Shown: piece after piece, positions 1 through 5,616 of the stretch
How the letters are laid out: each line of letters begins with the position of its first letter
Position numbering within the stretch: position 1 is the first letter of the stretch
Source of the DNA: CAZSPL01 sp964608735
GTDB taxonomy: Bacteria > JAJVIF01 > JAPKYR01 > CAZSPL01
Assembly: GCA_964608735.1 (NCBI GenBank)
Contig: CAZSPL010000207.1
Location: forward strand, 1-6,925
Length of the DNA: 6,925 bases
Direction of reading: 5' to 3'
Made by a program: the position numbers and the translations under genes
The notes under the pieces: model-generated
Seen by the model: only the letters and a program-made list of their open reading frames with translations
Database searches by the model: none
What the model was told of the DNA's origin: nothing

Positions 1-898
1 TGACCTTCGTCCCCAATTCGATTGTATTCGTGCCGGTTTTCTTCTTTATATATAACGTAATCGCTTCCCGGTCGTTCAGCCGGTTGAAGCTCAATGCCTC
101 TTCCGGCAGATGCAGCACCTGCGCGACGTCCTTCAGGCGGATTATCCTACCATCCACATTCCGGATTATGAGCTCGCGGATTTCATCCAGCGATTGAAAA
201 CGCCCACCCGTGCGCAGCAGGTATTTCCCCGGCCCGACCCCTATCTCCCCGGCGGGAAGGTCGATATCCTCCACGCTGAGCACCGCGAGCAATTCGTTCA
301 GGCCGATTCCCATTGCGCTGAGACGCCCGGCATCCACCGCGATGGTGACCTCGCGCTCCACCTGCCCGTAGACATCTATCGTGCCTATCCCTTCAATACC
401 CTTTATCTCCGACTCGATAAGTTCCGCCGCCGATTTCAGCGTAAGCGAATCCGTATTCCCCGCGACAGTCACCTGGATTATCGGCAGGTTGGAAAAATTG
501 AGCTCCACAACCTGCGGGTCTTCGGCATCCTTCGGAAATTCCGACTTCACGCGGTCGACCGTTTTCTGCACATCATCGACCGCCTTGTCGAGGTCGGCGC
601 CGGCAAGGAATGTCGCCACGACTAAAGCCAGGCCCTCGCGCGTGTATGATTCCAGCGTGTCGATATCTTCGAGCGTGCCGAGCGCTTCTTCGAGGTCGCG
701 CGTTATCTCCGACTCTATCTCTTCCGCCCCAATGCCCGGGTACGGCACTGTCACCAGTATCACCGGGATGACGATGTCGGGTATCGCTTCGATGGGATTC
801 TGCGACGCTGAATACGCCCCGGCCGCAATGGCCACGATAAGCAGCACGCCTACAAGCGCGGGATGGTCGATACAATAGTCCGCGACAGCTTTCAACAT
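1..898 (-). CDS. RND-family efflux transporter, permease subunit (N-terminal part, cut by window edge)
   Basis: This is an inner-membrane proton-driven exporter of the AcrB/HAE1-like RND superfamily. Family members work as trimers with a periplasmic adaptor and usually an outer-membrane channel. Translating the minus strand from the ATG at 898 gives 299 residues open to the edge; full proteins are usually about 1,000 residues, so two thirds are missing. Seen: a short cytoplasmic start, one hydrophobic helix at about residues 13-32, then the family signature NPIEAIPDI (34-42) and VPYPGIGAEEIE (51-62), which opens the periplasmic porter domain. The porter pattern continues with DLDKAVDDVQ (102-111) and LPIIQVTVAG (138-147). 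The start is supported because the N-terminus has the usual RND length before the first helix. No Shine-Dalgarno sequence lies at normal distance; a perfect TATAAT sits 7 nt upstream. No adaptor gene precedes it, so it is first in its transcript. The family call is secure; the substrate cannot be told. Confidence 0.93.
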   Translation of the reverse strand, partial: MLKAVADYCIDHPALVGVLLIVAIAAGAYSASQNPIEAIPDIVIPVILVTVPYPGIGAEEIESEITRDLEEALGTLEDIDTLESYTREGLALVVATFLAGADLDKAVDDVQKTVDRVKSEFPKDAEDPQVVELNFSNLPIIQVTVAGNTDSLTLKSAAELIESEIKGIEGIGTIDVYGQVEREVTIAVDAGRLSAMGIGLNELLAVLSVEDIDLPAGEIGVGPGKYLLRTGGRFQSLDEIRELIIRNVDGRIIRLKDVAQVLHLPEEALSFNRLNDREAITLYIKKKTGTNTIELGTKV

Positions 899-905
899 CG
901 CCCGG

Positions 906-934
906 ATTATACCGCCCCTCGCCCGCGGATAAAA
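906..934 (-). promoter_or_regulatory. Predicted sigma70-type promoter of the RND gene, possibly giving a leaderless mRNA
   Basis: The minus strand reads TATAAT at 911-906, a perfect -10 hexamer. TTTTAT at 934-929 lies exactly 17 nt upstream and is a poor -35 match (2 of 6). Only 7 nt separate the -10 box from the ATG at 898, so a start site at the usual distance would fall on or next to the A of the ATG. A GAGGGG string at 920-915 is about 16 nt from the start codon, which is too far for a normal ribosome binding site and lies upstream of any transcript from this promoter. The promoter is inferred from sequence only. Confidence 0.5.
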
Positions 935-966
935 GTACTTCCCCGTCCGTGGAACTGCCCCCGCAT

Positions 967-996
967 GCAGCCCGCGGGACAGCAGCCCGCGGGACA
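967..996. repeat. Perfect tandem duplication of a 15-bp unit
   Basis: The unit GCAGCCCGCGGGACA occurs twice back to back, at 967-981 and 982-996, without a mismatch. The second copy runs on into GTCCC and forms the left arm of the inverted repeat at 982-1057. The unit itself contains the self-complementary CCCGCGGG. Confidence 0.9.
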
Positions 997-1057
997 GTCC
1001 CCGGACGCATGATGCAAATCCTCTTAACATCCTGCCTGGGACTGTCCCAAGGGCTGC
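982..1057. repeat. REP-like inverted repeat (20-bp arms)
   Basis: The left arm at 982-1001 reads GCAGCCCGCGGGACAGTCCC. The right arm at 1038-1057 reads GGGACTGTCCCAAGGGCTGC. They are reverse complements at 18 of 20 positions, with only the central GC/TT dinucleotide differing, and 36 nt lie between them. Each arm also carries its own small palindrome, GGGACNGTCCC. This architecture fits a repetitive extragenic palindromic (REP/BIME-like) element of the kind mobilised by REP-associated IS200-like transposases. No transposase is present here, so the REP assignment is an inference from shape and intergenic position. Confidence 0.7.
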
Positions 1058-1077
1058 CCTCCAAACACGCATCCCAT

Positions 1078-1107
1078 CCTGTCCCCGCACGCGCTACCGG
1101 GGACAGG
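1078..1107. repeat. Second GGGACA-type hairpin in the same gap
   Basis: CCTGTCCCCG at 1078-1087 is the perfect reverse complement of CGGGGACAGG at 1098-1107, with a 10-nt loop between. It shares the TGTCCC/GGGACA core with the element 21 nt to its left and with the hairpin at 2574-2597. No T-run follows on either strand, so it is not a standard intrinsic terminator. Confidence 0.75.
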
Positions 1108-1201
1108 CCCCAAAGCATGCATGGCAAGAAACTCCGCAAATGCATCCCACTCCTTCCCAAAACCACAATCTCGAAACGGCCTGTCCACACACAAAATACG
1201 A

Positions 1202-1254
1202 TATAATTACCCCACCGCACGAGGCCGGCCCTCGCGCGACGAAACACCGGAGGA
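1202..1254 (+). promoter_or_regulatory. Predicted -10 box and ribosome binding site for the HD-domain gene
   Basis: A perfect TATAAT lies at 1202-1207. No good -35 is visible at 16-18 nt (GCCTGT at 17 nt), so the promoter may depend on an activator or simply be weak. GGAGGA at 1249-1254 sits 5 nt before the ATG at 1260 and is a strong Shine-Dalgarno sequence. A start at the usual distance from the -10 box would leave an untranslated leader of about 45 nt. Confidence 0.6.
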
Positions 1255-1259
1255 TTCAA

Positions 1260-1796
1260 ATGGAAAACAAAATACGCGAACTGCTTCCCGAAATAGAGCT
1301 CATAAGCGATAAATCCCTTCGCGATAAAACCGTTCACGTCTATGCCAAGGCCCTTACCAAGGGCGGATGGAAACCCGAAGACATGGAAAAAATCCCCTTC
1401 ACGCTCCTCATCGAGGACTGCCCCGCGAGCTACCTGCAGCACGTGCAGGGCGTCACCCGCGTCGCCATCGGTATCGCCGACGGACTCGAGCGCACCTACG
1501 GCGACCTCATACCCATCAACCGCGACATCCTCATATGCGGCGCGCTGCTGCACGATGTCGGCAAGCTTGTCGAGTACACCTGCGACGCCGCCGGATGCAC
1601 ATTCAAAGCACATCACGGCAAAATGCTCCGCCACCCATTCAGCGGCGTCGGACTCTGCTACGATGAAGGCATCCCCGATGAAGTGCTGCATATGATAGCG
1701 ATGCATTCGAAGGAAGGCGACGGCGGGCGCGTCACCACCGAAGCCATCATCATCAACCACGCCGACTTCGCGAATTTCGAACCGCTGCATAAGTAG
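1260..1796 (+). CDS. Stand-alone HD-domain phosphohydrolase
   Basis: This 178-residue soluble protein belongs to the HD superfamily of metal-dependent phosphohydrolases. The start is the ATG at 1260, preceded at 5 nt by GGAGGA; the frame is open further upstream but without a better site. Visible metal-ligand candidates in order are His61 (LQHVQGV), His98-Asp99 (ALLHDVGK), His125 (LRHPFSG), His149 (AMHSKEGD) and Asp169 (NHADF). Having H, HD, H, H and D is the pattern of HD enzymes with a two-metal site, known from HD-GYP and related groups. The protein is about the size of a bare HD domain, with only some 50 residues in front and no sensor, GYP motif or nucleotidyltransferase part. Its substrate (nucleotide, cyclic dinucleotide or other phosphoester) cannot be read from the sequence. 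It is divergent from the RND gene and appears to be transcribed alone. Confidence 0.9.
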   Translation: MENKIRELLPEIELISDKSLRDKTVHVYAKALTKGGWKPEDMEKIPFTLLIEDCPASYLQHVQGVTRVAIGIADGLERTYGDLIPINRDILICGALLHDVGKLVEYTCDAAGCTFKAHHGKMLRHPFSGVGLCYDEGIPDEVLHMIAMHSKEGDGGRVTTEAIIINHADFANFEPLHK

Positions 1797-1857
1797 GAGA
1801 GAAGGCAGGATTACAGAAGGAAAGACTGCTGAGTTTAAAATTGAGGGCGCGTTGAGC

Positions 1858-1876
1858 GTGCTATCGTGATAGGCAC
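1858..1876. repeat. Small imperfect inverted repeat after the HD-domain gene
   Basis: GTGCTATC at 1858-1865 and GATAGGCAC at 1868-1876 pair with one bulged G around a 2-nt centre. It lies about 60 nt after the HD-gene stop and about 60 nt before the next start. It could be a weak terminator hairpin or a dyad operator for the next gene. No T-run follows, so I do not call it a terminator. Confidence 0.3.
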
Positions 1877-1934
1877 GGAATTTACCACCGCGATATATAG
1901 ATACGCGCGACCAGCCCTGGCATAGGAGACAGAA

Positions 1935-2531
1935 GTGACTTTAAAGAAATTTTGGAAGATGTTCCGATACCATATCTTGTTTTATATCGCCGGAGGAGTC
2001 ATAGTCTCAGCTATCGCGATAATCATGGGATTGGAATATTGGTGGGTGCCAGTGATTACGTTCTTCCTTGGCAGCATTCCAGTTTTTGTTACACGCTTAA
2101 CTGAGATAACAGACAGGCAAGACGCCATAGATGAATATGATCCAGTTACACATGGTTCTATAAAAGTTAGGTATAGTGCCCAAAGTCCGCCGATTCTAAG
2201 ATGGTGCATACATCTTGAGATCGGAATTAATGATGAGTACCCGATAGTACCTGTCTCTGTAGATCTATATGATGAAGAGAAGCAAAGCCGTGTTCTTGAT
2301 TTGACCTCATCTCGTGAAAAAGTCGCATTAACTGCATTCTCCAACGAAAGAGACAAATTTTTCAATAAGGCGATAAGGGGGAAGTTTTTCTCACGAATAT
2401 ACTTGGGCTTCCCAAATGAGAAGGAATTACCCACTGTTTCAGGCGATTTGATGCTGAAATTTATTTATATAATCAAGAGCAATAAAAAAGAGAGGTTTTA
2501 TCCAGTGCTTTTGAACAAGTATAAAGCTTAA
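1935..2531 (+). CDS. Hypothetical two-helix membrane protein, AT-rich orphan
   Basis: I do not recognise this 198-residue protein. It starts with GTG at 1935; AGGAG at 1924-1928 lies 6 nt upstream and decides this start. The N-terminus is basic (KKFWK), followed by two hydrophobic segments at about residues 13-32 and 36-53 with a short WW-containing turn between. A soluble part of about 145 residues follows, rich in charged and beta-prone stretches, ending in a basic tail. The positive-inside rule would put both ends in the cytoplasm. No catalytic motif or known repeat is apparent. Base composition differs sharply: two 60-base lines I counted gave about 37-42% G+C, against nearly 70% in one line of the leuC-like gene, and its codons often end in A or T. 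That suggests recent acquisition. Its reality rests on length, the ribosome binding site and plausible topology. Confidence 0.75.
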   Translation: MTLKKFWKMFRYHILFYIAGGVIVSAIAIIMGLEYWWVPVITFFLGSIPVFVTRLTEITDRQDAIDEYDPVTHGSIKVRYSAQSPPILRWCIHLEIGINDEYPIVPVSVDLYDEEKQSRVLDLTSSREKVALTAFSNERDKFFNKAIRGKFFSRIYLGFPNEKELPTVSGDLMLKFIYIIKSNKKERFYPVLLNKYKA

Positions 2532-2573
2532 TCACTATCCTGATAAAAAATCCCTCGGATCCGTAATTCGATG

Positions 2574-2597
2574 TTTCGGGACATCCTTGTCCCGAAA
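2574..2597. repeat. Strong GGGACA-type hairpin after the orphan gene
   Basis: TTTCGGGACA at 2574-2583 and TGTCCCGAAA at 2588-2597 form a perfect 10-bp stem with a TCCT loop; a further G-T pair is possible at the base. It sits 42 nt after the stop of the orphan gene. It could slow or end transcription, but no T-run follows on the plus strand. Its GGGACA/TGTCCC core matches the two inverted repeats at 982-1107, so I class it with that family. Confidence 0.75.
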
Positions 2598-2793
2598 TCC
2601 CTATTCCCGTATACACATCAATAAGAAAATCCCGAGCCCCGACCGTCAGGGAGGGGACACCGCTCGAAACCCGATACTCCCACGAATCCCATTATGCGCG
2701 GTCTGGTGCCACGGGCGCGCGAGTCTTCGAGCTTGGCCGTGTCTTCTAACACCGCTTCCCTCAATACCCCGCGCTCCCCGTCAAATTATGCGT

Positions 2794-2846
2794 TATAATC
2801 TCTCCTTGCTTGAACCGAGCTTAACGAATCACCTTGCCGGAAAGGG
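2794..2846 (+). promoter_or_regulatory. Predicted -10 box and ribosome binding site for the leuC-like gene
   Basis: A perfect TATAAT lies at 2794-2799, 54 nt before the ATG. No convincing -35 hexamer is seen at 16-18 nt. GGAAAGGGA just before the start includes an AAGGGA Shine-Dalgarno stretch at about 2842-2847. The leader would be close to 48 nt. I see no attenuator, leucine-rich leader peptide or T-box in it. Confidence 0.55.
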
Positions 2847-2853
2847 ATGAACC

Positions 2854-4113
2854 ATGCCGAAGACTCTCTCCGAAAAAATCCTATCACTCAAATCCGGCGT
2901 CGATGCGCGCGCCGGGCAGATAGTCACCATCAAGCCCGACGTCGGCCTCAGCCACGACAACACCGCCGCCATTTCGAAAAAATTCCGCGCACTCGGCGTC
3001 GACAGGCTTGACGACCCAGGCCGCCACGTCGTCATACTCGACCACTGCGTACCCGCCGCCGATGAAAAATACGCCGACAACCACAAGGTCATACGCGAGT
3101 TCGTCGCGGAATTCGGACTGAAAAATTTCTTCGACATCGACGCCGGCGTATGCCACCAGGTGCTCCTCGAAAAGGGATTCGTCAAGCCCGGCATCGCCGT
3201 GGTCGGCTCCGATTCCCACACAACCATGCACGGCGCCGCCGGGGCCTTCGCAGCGGGAATCGGACGCACCGAAATGGCCGTCATCATGGGCACCGGGAAA
3301 ATCTGGCTGCGCGTTCCCGAAACGATGCGCATCGAATTCTCCGGCGAATTTCCGCGCGGCGTCTATGCAAAAGACCTCGCGCTCAAAATTATCGGCGACA
3401 TCGGCGCCGACGGCGCGCTCTACAAGGCCGTCGAATTCGTGCCCCACGACCCCGCGACCTTCCCCATGGCCGACCGGATGACGCTCTGCAATCTCGGCGC
3501 GGAGATGGGCGCGAAGAACGCGTACTTCCCCTTCGATGAAATCACCGGCGAATGGCTCGCCCCGCGAGTCGATGACGACCTCCAGCCGCTCAACTCCGAC
3601 ATCGGCTGCGAATATTCTTCCATCCTCAAATATGACCTGTCGAAGCTCGAACCGGTTGTCGCGAAGCCGCATACCGTCGACAATGTCGTCCCACTCAAAG
3701 ATGTCGCGGGCATAAAAGTAAACCAGAGCCTCGTCGGGACATGCACCGGCGGGCGAATGGAAGACCTCATCGCTGCTGCCGCGATACTCAAGGGGCGAAG
3801 GGTTGCCGACGGATGCCGCCTGCTCATATTCCCGGCGTCGAAGGAAGTCCAGCGCGATGCGATAACCGCGCATCTCATGGAGATTTTCATCGATGCCGGT
3901 GCGGTGCTGATGAACCCCGGATGCGGCCCGTGTCTCGGCGCGCATGAGGGGTGCCTCGCGCCCGGCGAAGCATGCATCTCGAGCGCTAACCGTAACTTCA
4001 AGGGACGGATGGGATGCAAGGAAGCCGATGTCTATCTCGCGTCGCCCGCGGCATGCGCAGCAAGCGCCATTACAGGAGTAATTACCGACCCGAGGGAATT
4101 TTTACCCGAATGA
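2854..4113 (+). CDS. leuC: 3-isopropylmalate dehydratase large subunit (aconitase family, LeuC/HacA type)
   Basis: This 419-residue protein is an iron-sulfur hydro-lyase large subunit. In leucine synthesis the LeuCD enzyme isomerises 2-isopropylmalate to 3-isopropylmalate in the cytoplasm. Visible aconitase-family features are HDN at 34-36, DH at 63-64, the SDSHT motif at 119-123, and the three [4Fe-4S] ligands Cys297 (GTCTGG), Cys357 and Cys360 (PGCGPC). The length fits the short LeuC/HacA type that works with a separate swivel-domain small subunit, not single-chain aconitase or the longer (about 465-residue) LeuC. Substrate choice is largely set by the small subunit, and none is encoded next to it: the following gene is convergent. 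Homoaconitase or 2,3-dimethylmalate dehydratase therefore remain possible. The start has a clear ribosome binding site and a -10 box 54 nt upstream. Family is near certain; the leuC assignment is moderate. Confidence 0.9.
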   Translation: MPKTLSEKILSLKSGVDARAGQIVTIKPDVGLSHDNTAAISKKFRALGVDRLDDPGRHVVILDHCVPAADEKYADNHKVIREFVAEFGLKNFFDIDAGVCHQVLLEKGFVKPGIAVVGSDSHTTMHGAAGAFAAGIGRTEMAVIMGTGKIWLRVPETMRIEFSGEFPRGVYAKDLALKIIGDIGADGALYKAVEFVPHDPATFPMADRMTLCNLGAEMGAKNAYFPFDEITGEWLAPRVDDDLQPLNSDIGCEYSSILKYDLSKLEPVVAKPHTVDNVVPLKDVAGIKVNQSLVGTCTGGRMEDLIAAAAILKGRRVADGCRLLIFPASKEVQRDAITAHLMEIFIDAGAVLMNPGCGPCLGAHEGCLAPGEACISSANRNFKGRMGCKEADVYLASPAACAASAITGVITDPREFLPE

Positions 4114-4120
4114 GACGTAA

Positions 4121-5569
4121 TCACATTTCGCCGCTCGGTGGGAATTTCATAAGGAATACATCTGAATTGCCGTTCGATGTCCTCAAATCCTCACCCGTCC
4201 CTGGATTGAAATCCACGCTGAATTCAAAATCACCGAAAACATAAATATTCCCTTCGCTGTCCATACAGGTGGCGACGCAATAGTCCCAGAATCCGGGCCC
4301 GCCCCATGTGTTCTGCCATTGGAGCTCTCCATCAGTGGAATACAGGCACAGATATGCATCTCTACCCCACCCCCCGTATCTTGTATCATGACTTACGTTA
4401 CGTTTTTTTTCATCATAATAAACCCATTTGTAACCGCCAACTACTACGGCACCTGGAAAGCTTGTTGCCACGCATGTTCCGCACGCCGACATCATCTCTC
4501 CCCGAGCCGTCATCCAGACCTGGTTGCCATCGGGGTCGTATTTCGCCAGAAAAGTTCCGCCATTCTGATATACGGTGCTCTCATTAAAATCCGCGCCGGC
4601 ATCCTGGTTGGCCTTGGACTCGTGAATCTCGCCAGTGATGAAAACATCATCATCCGGGTCTATTGCCAGGCCTTCTGAAGAGTCAAACCCCTTGCCGCCC
4701 AAGCTTCTTGTCCAAAGCGGTGAACCATCCGATCTCATCTTCTGAAGGAAAAGTATGCTTTGATAGGAATCTCCCGGGACAAAAGCGCTCCCGGTGAGGT
4801 AAATATCGCCATCGCTATCAACCTTCACGCCCCTTGTTTTACCGCTGACTTCAAGGTCTCCGGTTCGATGCCACTGGTAATTACCCTCCGAATCGTAAGC
4901 GACAAGGAAGAGATCGTAGCGGTCCGTTTTAGAATCAACAGGGCCGTTGCCCAGATCCATCGGGTTTTCCGCGTAACCGGACAAATATACCTTCTTACCC
5001 CAGACCGTGATCTCTTCCATCACCTCGTTCTTGGGCCCTCCATATGTCCTGACCCAGAGCAGTTCGCCATCCACACTGAACTTGCACAGGAAAATATCAT
5101 GCCCGCCGCTGGAATTATAGATTTTGTTTCCGGGCTCGTCGCTGAACACTATGTTGTATGTAAAAAAGCCGGAAACATATATATTGCCTTCGTCATCAAC
5201 CGCCAGGCGGAATATGTTCCATCCTACTGAACCGGGAGCCCATGTTCTTGCCCAAAGCAAATTTCCTGCATTGTCGAATTTGCTAAGGCAAGTGCGCAGT
5301 TTTTCAACATTATATTCGATGATGCCCGGGCCGGGGTCGAGGTCAGTTGGTCCGGTGATGCTGCAAACTGTCAGAATACAATCCTCGGAATCTATAGCCA
5401 TATCGTAGGCCAGGTTATACCCTTCTCCTCCCCATGTGAGGGCCCATCCGTTGTCGGGGGTGTTGATTGAGGCATGGGCTGCGGTGGGAGCGATGCTTAC
5501 TACACCCTCTGAGAGCATTGGAACCAGAATCAGAAGTATCACGAGCACATGCTTGTTCAGAATACGCAT
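4121..5569 (-). CDS. Secreted SBBP-type seven-repeat beta-propeller protein
   Basis: The 482-residue protein starts at the ATG at 5569; AGGAGG at 5581-5576 lies 6 nt upstream. A TTG 18 nt further up would place that ribosome binding site inside the gene, so it is rejected. Residues 1-33 form a signal peptide (MRILNKH, hydrophobic core, AHA before the likely cut). The rest repeats a W-x-x-T-x-GG motif with tryptophans at about 42, 106, 172, 233, 286, 352 and 418, spaced 53-66 residues, often with D-x-E/D-G-N-I-Y-V-x-G further along. Seven units suggest a seven-bladed propeller of the SBBP (beta-propeller repeat) kind. D-L/F-D/N-PG appears in units 1 and 7. No C-terminal anchor or sorting domain is visible, so it is probably periplasmic or released. 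A ligand-binding or structural role is plausible; no catalytic residues are evident. G+C is lower than in its neighbours. Confidence 0.85.
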   Translation of the reverse strand: MRILNKHVLVILLILVPMLSEGVVSIAPTAAHASINTPDNGWALTWGGEGYNLAYDMAIDSEDCILTVCSITGPTDLDPGPGIIEYNVEKLRTCLSKFDNAGNLLWARTWAPGSVGWNIFRLAVDDEGNIYVSGFFTYNIVFSDEPGNKIYNSSGGHDIFLCKFSVDGELLWVRTYGGPKNEVMEEITVWGKKVYLSGYAENPMDLGNGPVDSKTDRYDLFLVAYDSEGNYQWHRTGDLEVSGKTRGVKVDSDGDIYLTGSAFVPGDSYQSILFLQKMRSDGSPLWTRSLGGKGFDSSEGLAIDPDDDVFITGEIHESKANQDAGADFNESTVYQNGGTFLAKYDPDGNQVWMTARGEMMSACGTCVATSFPGAVVVGGYKWVYYDEKKRNVSHDTRYGGWGRDAYLCLYSTDGELQWQNTWGGPGFWDYCVATCMDSEGNIYVFGDFEFSVDFNPGTGEDLRTSNGNSDVFLMKFPPSGEM

Positions 5570-5575
5570 CGATAG

Positions 5576-5581
5576 CCTCCT
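5576..5581 (-). promoter_or_regulatory. Ribosome binding site that fixes the propeller start at 5569
   Basis: The minus strand reads AGGAGG here, 6 nt before the ATG at 5569. This is the strongest Shine-Dalgarno match in the window and rules out the in-frame TTG at 5587. The gap back to the stop of the pyrophosphorylase gene is 47 nt with no clear promoter, so co-transcription is likely. Confidence 0.8.
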
Positions 5582-5616
5582 GTCCAAAATTCATCAGTGA
5601 CCACTATGCAAGTTGC

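Larger units (their letters stand above)
899..1259. other. Intergenic region between divergent RND and HD-domain genes
   Basis: This 361-base gap separates two divergently transcribed genes. It holds the -10 box of the RND gene at the left, a cluster of GGGACA/TGTCCC repeats at 967-1107, and the -10 box and ribosome binding site of the HD-domain gene at the right. Short open frames cross it, but none has a ribosome binding site or a recognisable product. The stretch 1108-1190 shows nothing I can name. Confidence 0.8.
2532..2853. other. Intergenic region upstream of the leuC-like gene
   Basis: This 322-base gap follows the AT-rich orphan gene. It contains the strong hairpin at 2574-2597 and a GC-rich stretch around 2636-2658 with CCCC and GGGG ends around GACCGTCAGGGA, which resembles a decayed REP-like element. 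A loose inverted pair, CACGGGC 2710-2716 and GGCCGTG 2735-2741, follows, then the promoter of the next gene. An 87-codon open frame from 2587 runs through these repeats; it has no ribosome binding site and an arginine/proline-rich product, so I do not call it a gene. Confidence 0.7.

Noticed and set aside
967..1107. CRISPR array
   Set aside because: The repeated units are palindromic and only 10-20 bp, without regular spacers or cas genes.
573..1790. Long minus-strand open frame of about 405 codons
   Set aside because: It runs antisense to the HD-domain gene, across the repeat-bearing gap and into another frame of the RND gene. The product is a low-complexity arginine/glycine-rich shadow with no ribosome binding site.
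1858..1876. Intrinsic terminator of the HD-domain gene
   Set aside because: The stem has a bulge and a 2-nt centre, and no T-run follows; kept only as a weak inverted repeat.
1260..2531. HD hydrolase and the membrane orphan as a two-gene defence or signalling system
   Set aside because: They are 138 nt apart, differ strongly in base composition, and the second has its own ribosome binding site with a dyad between them. Nothing links their functions.
2545..2597. Rho-independent terminator for either strand
   Set aside because: The stem is strong but has no adjoining T-run on the plus strand. On the minus strand the T-run lies about 25 nt beyond the stem, too far to act with it.
2587..2850. 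Possible small gene of 87 codons before leuC
   Set aside because: It begins inside a hairpin, crosses repeat-like DNA and the next promoter, and has no Shine-Dalgarno sequence.
2884..3945. Minus-strand open frame of about 353 codons opposite the leuC-like gene
   Set aside because: It is an antisense shadow caused by the strong codon bias of a gene with clear cluster cysteines on the other strand.
5585..5587. TTG start for the propeller protein
   Set aside because: It would put the AGGAGG ribosome binding site inside codons 3-4; the ATG at 5569 is correctly spaced and gives a better signal peptide.
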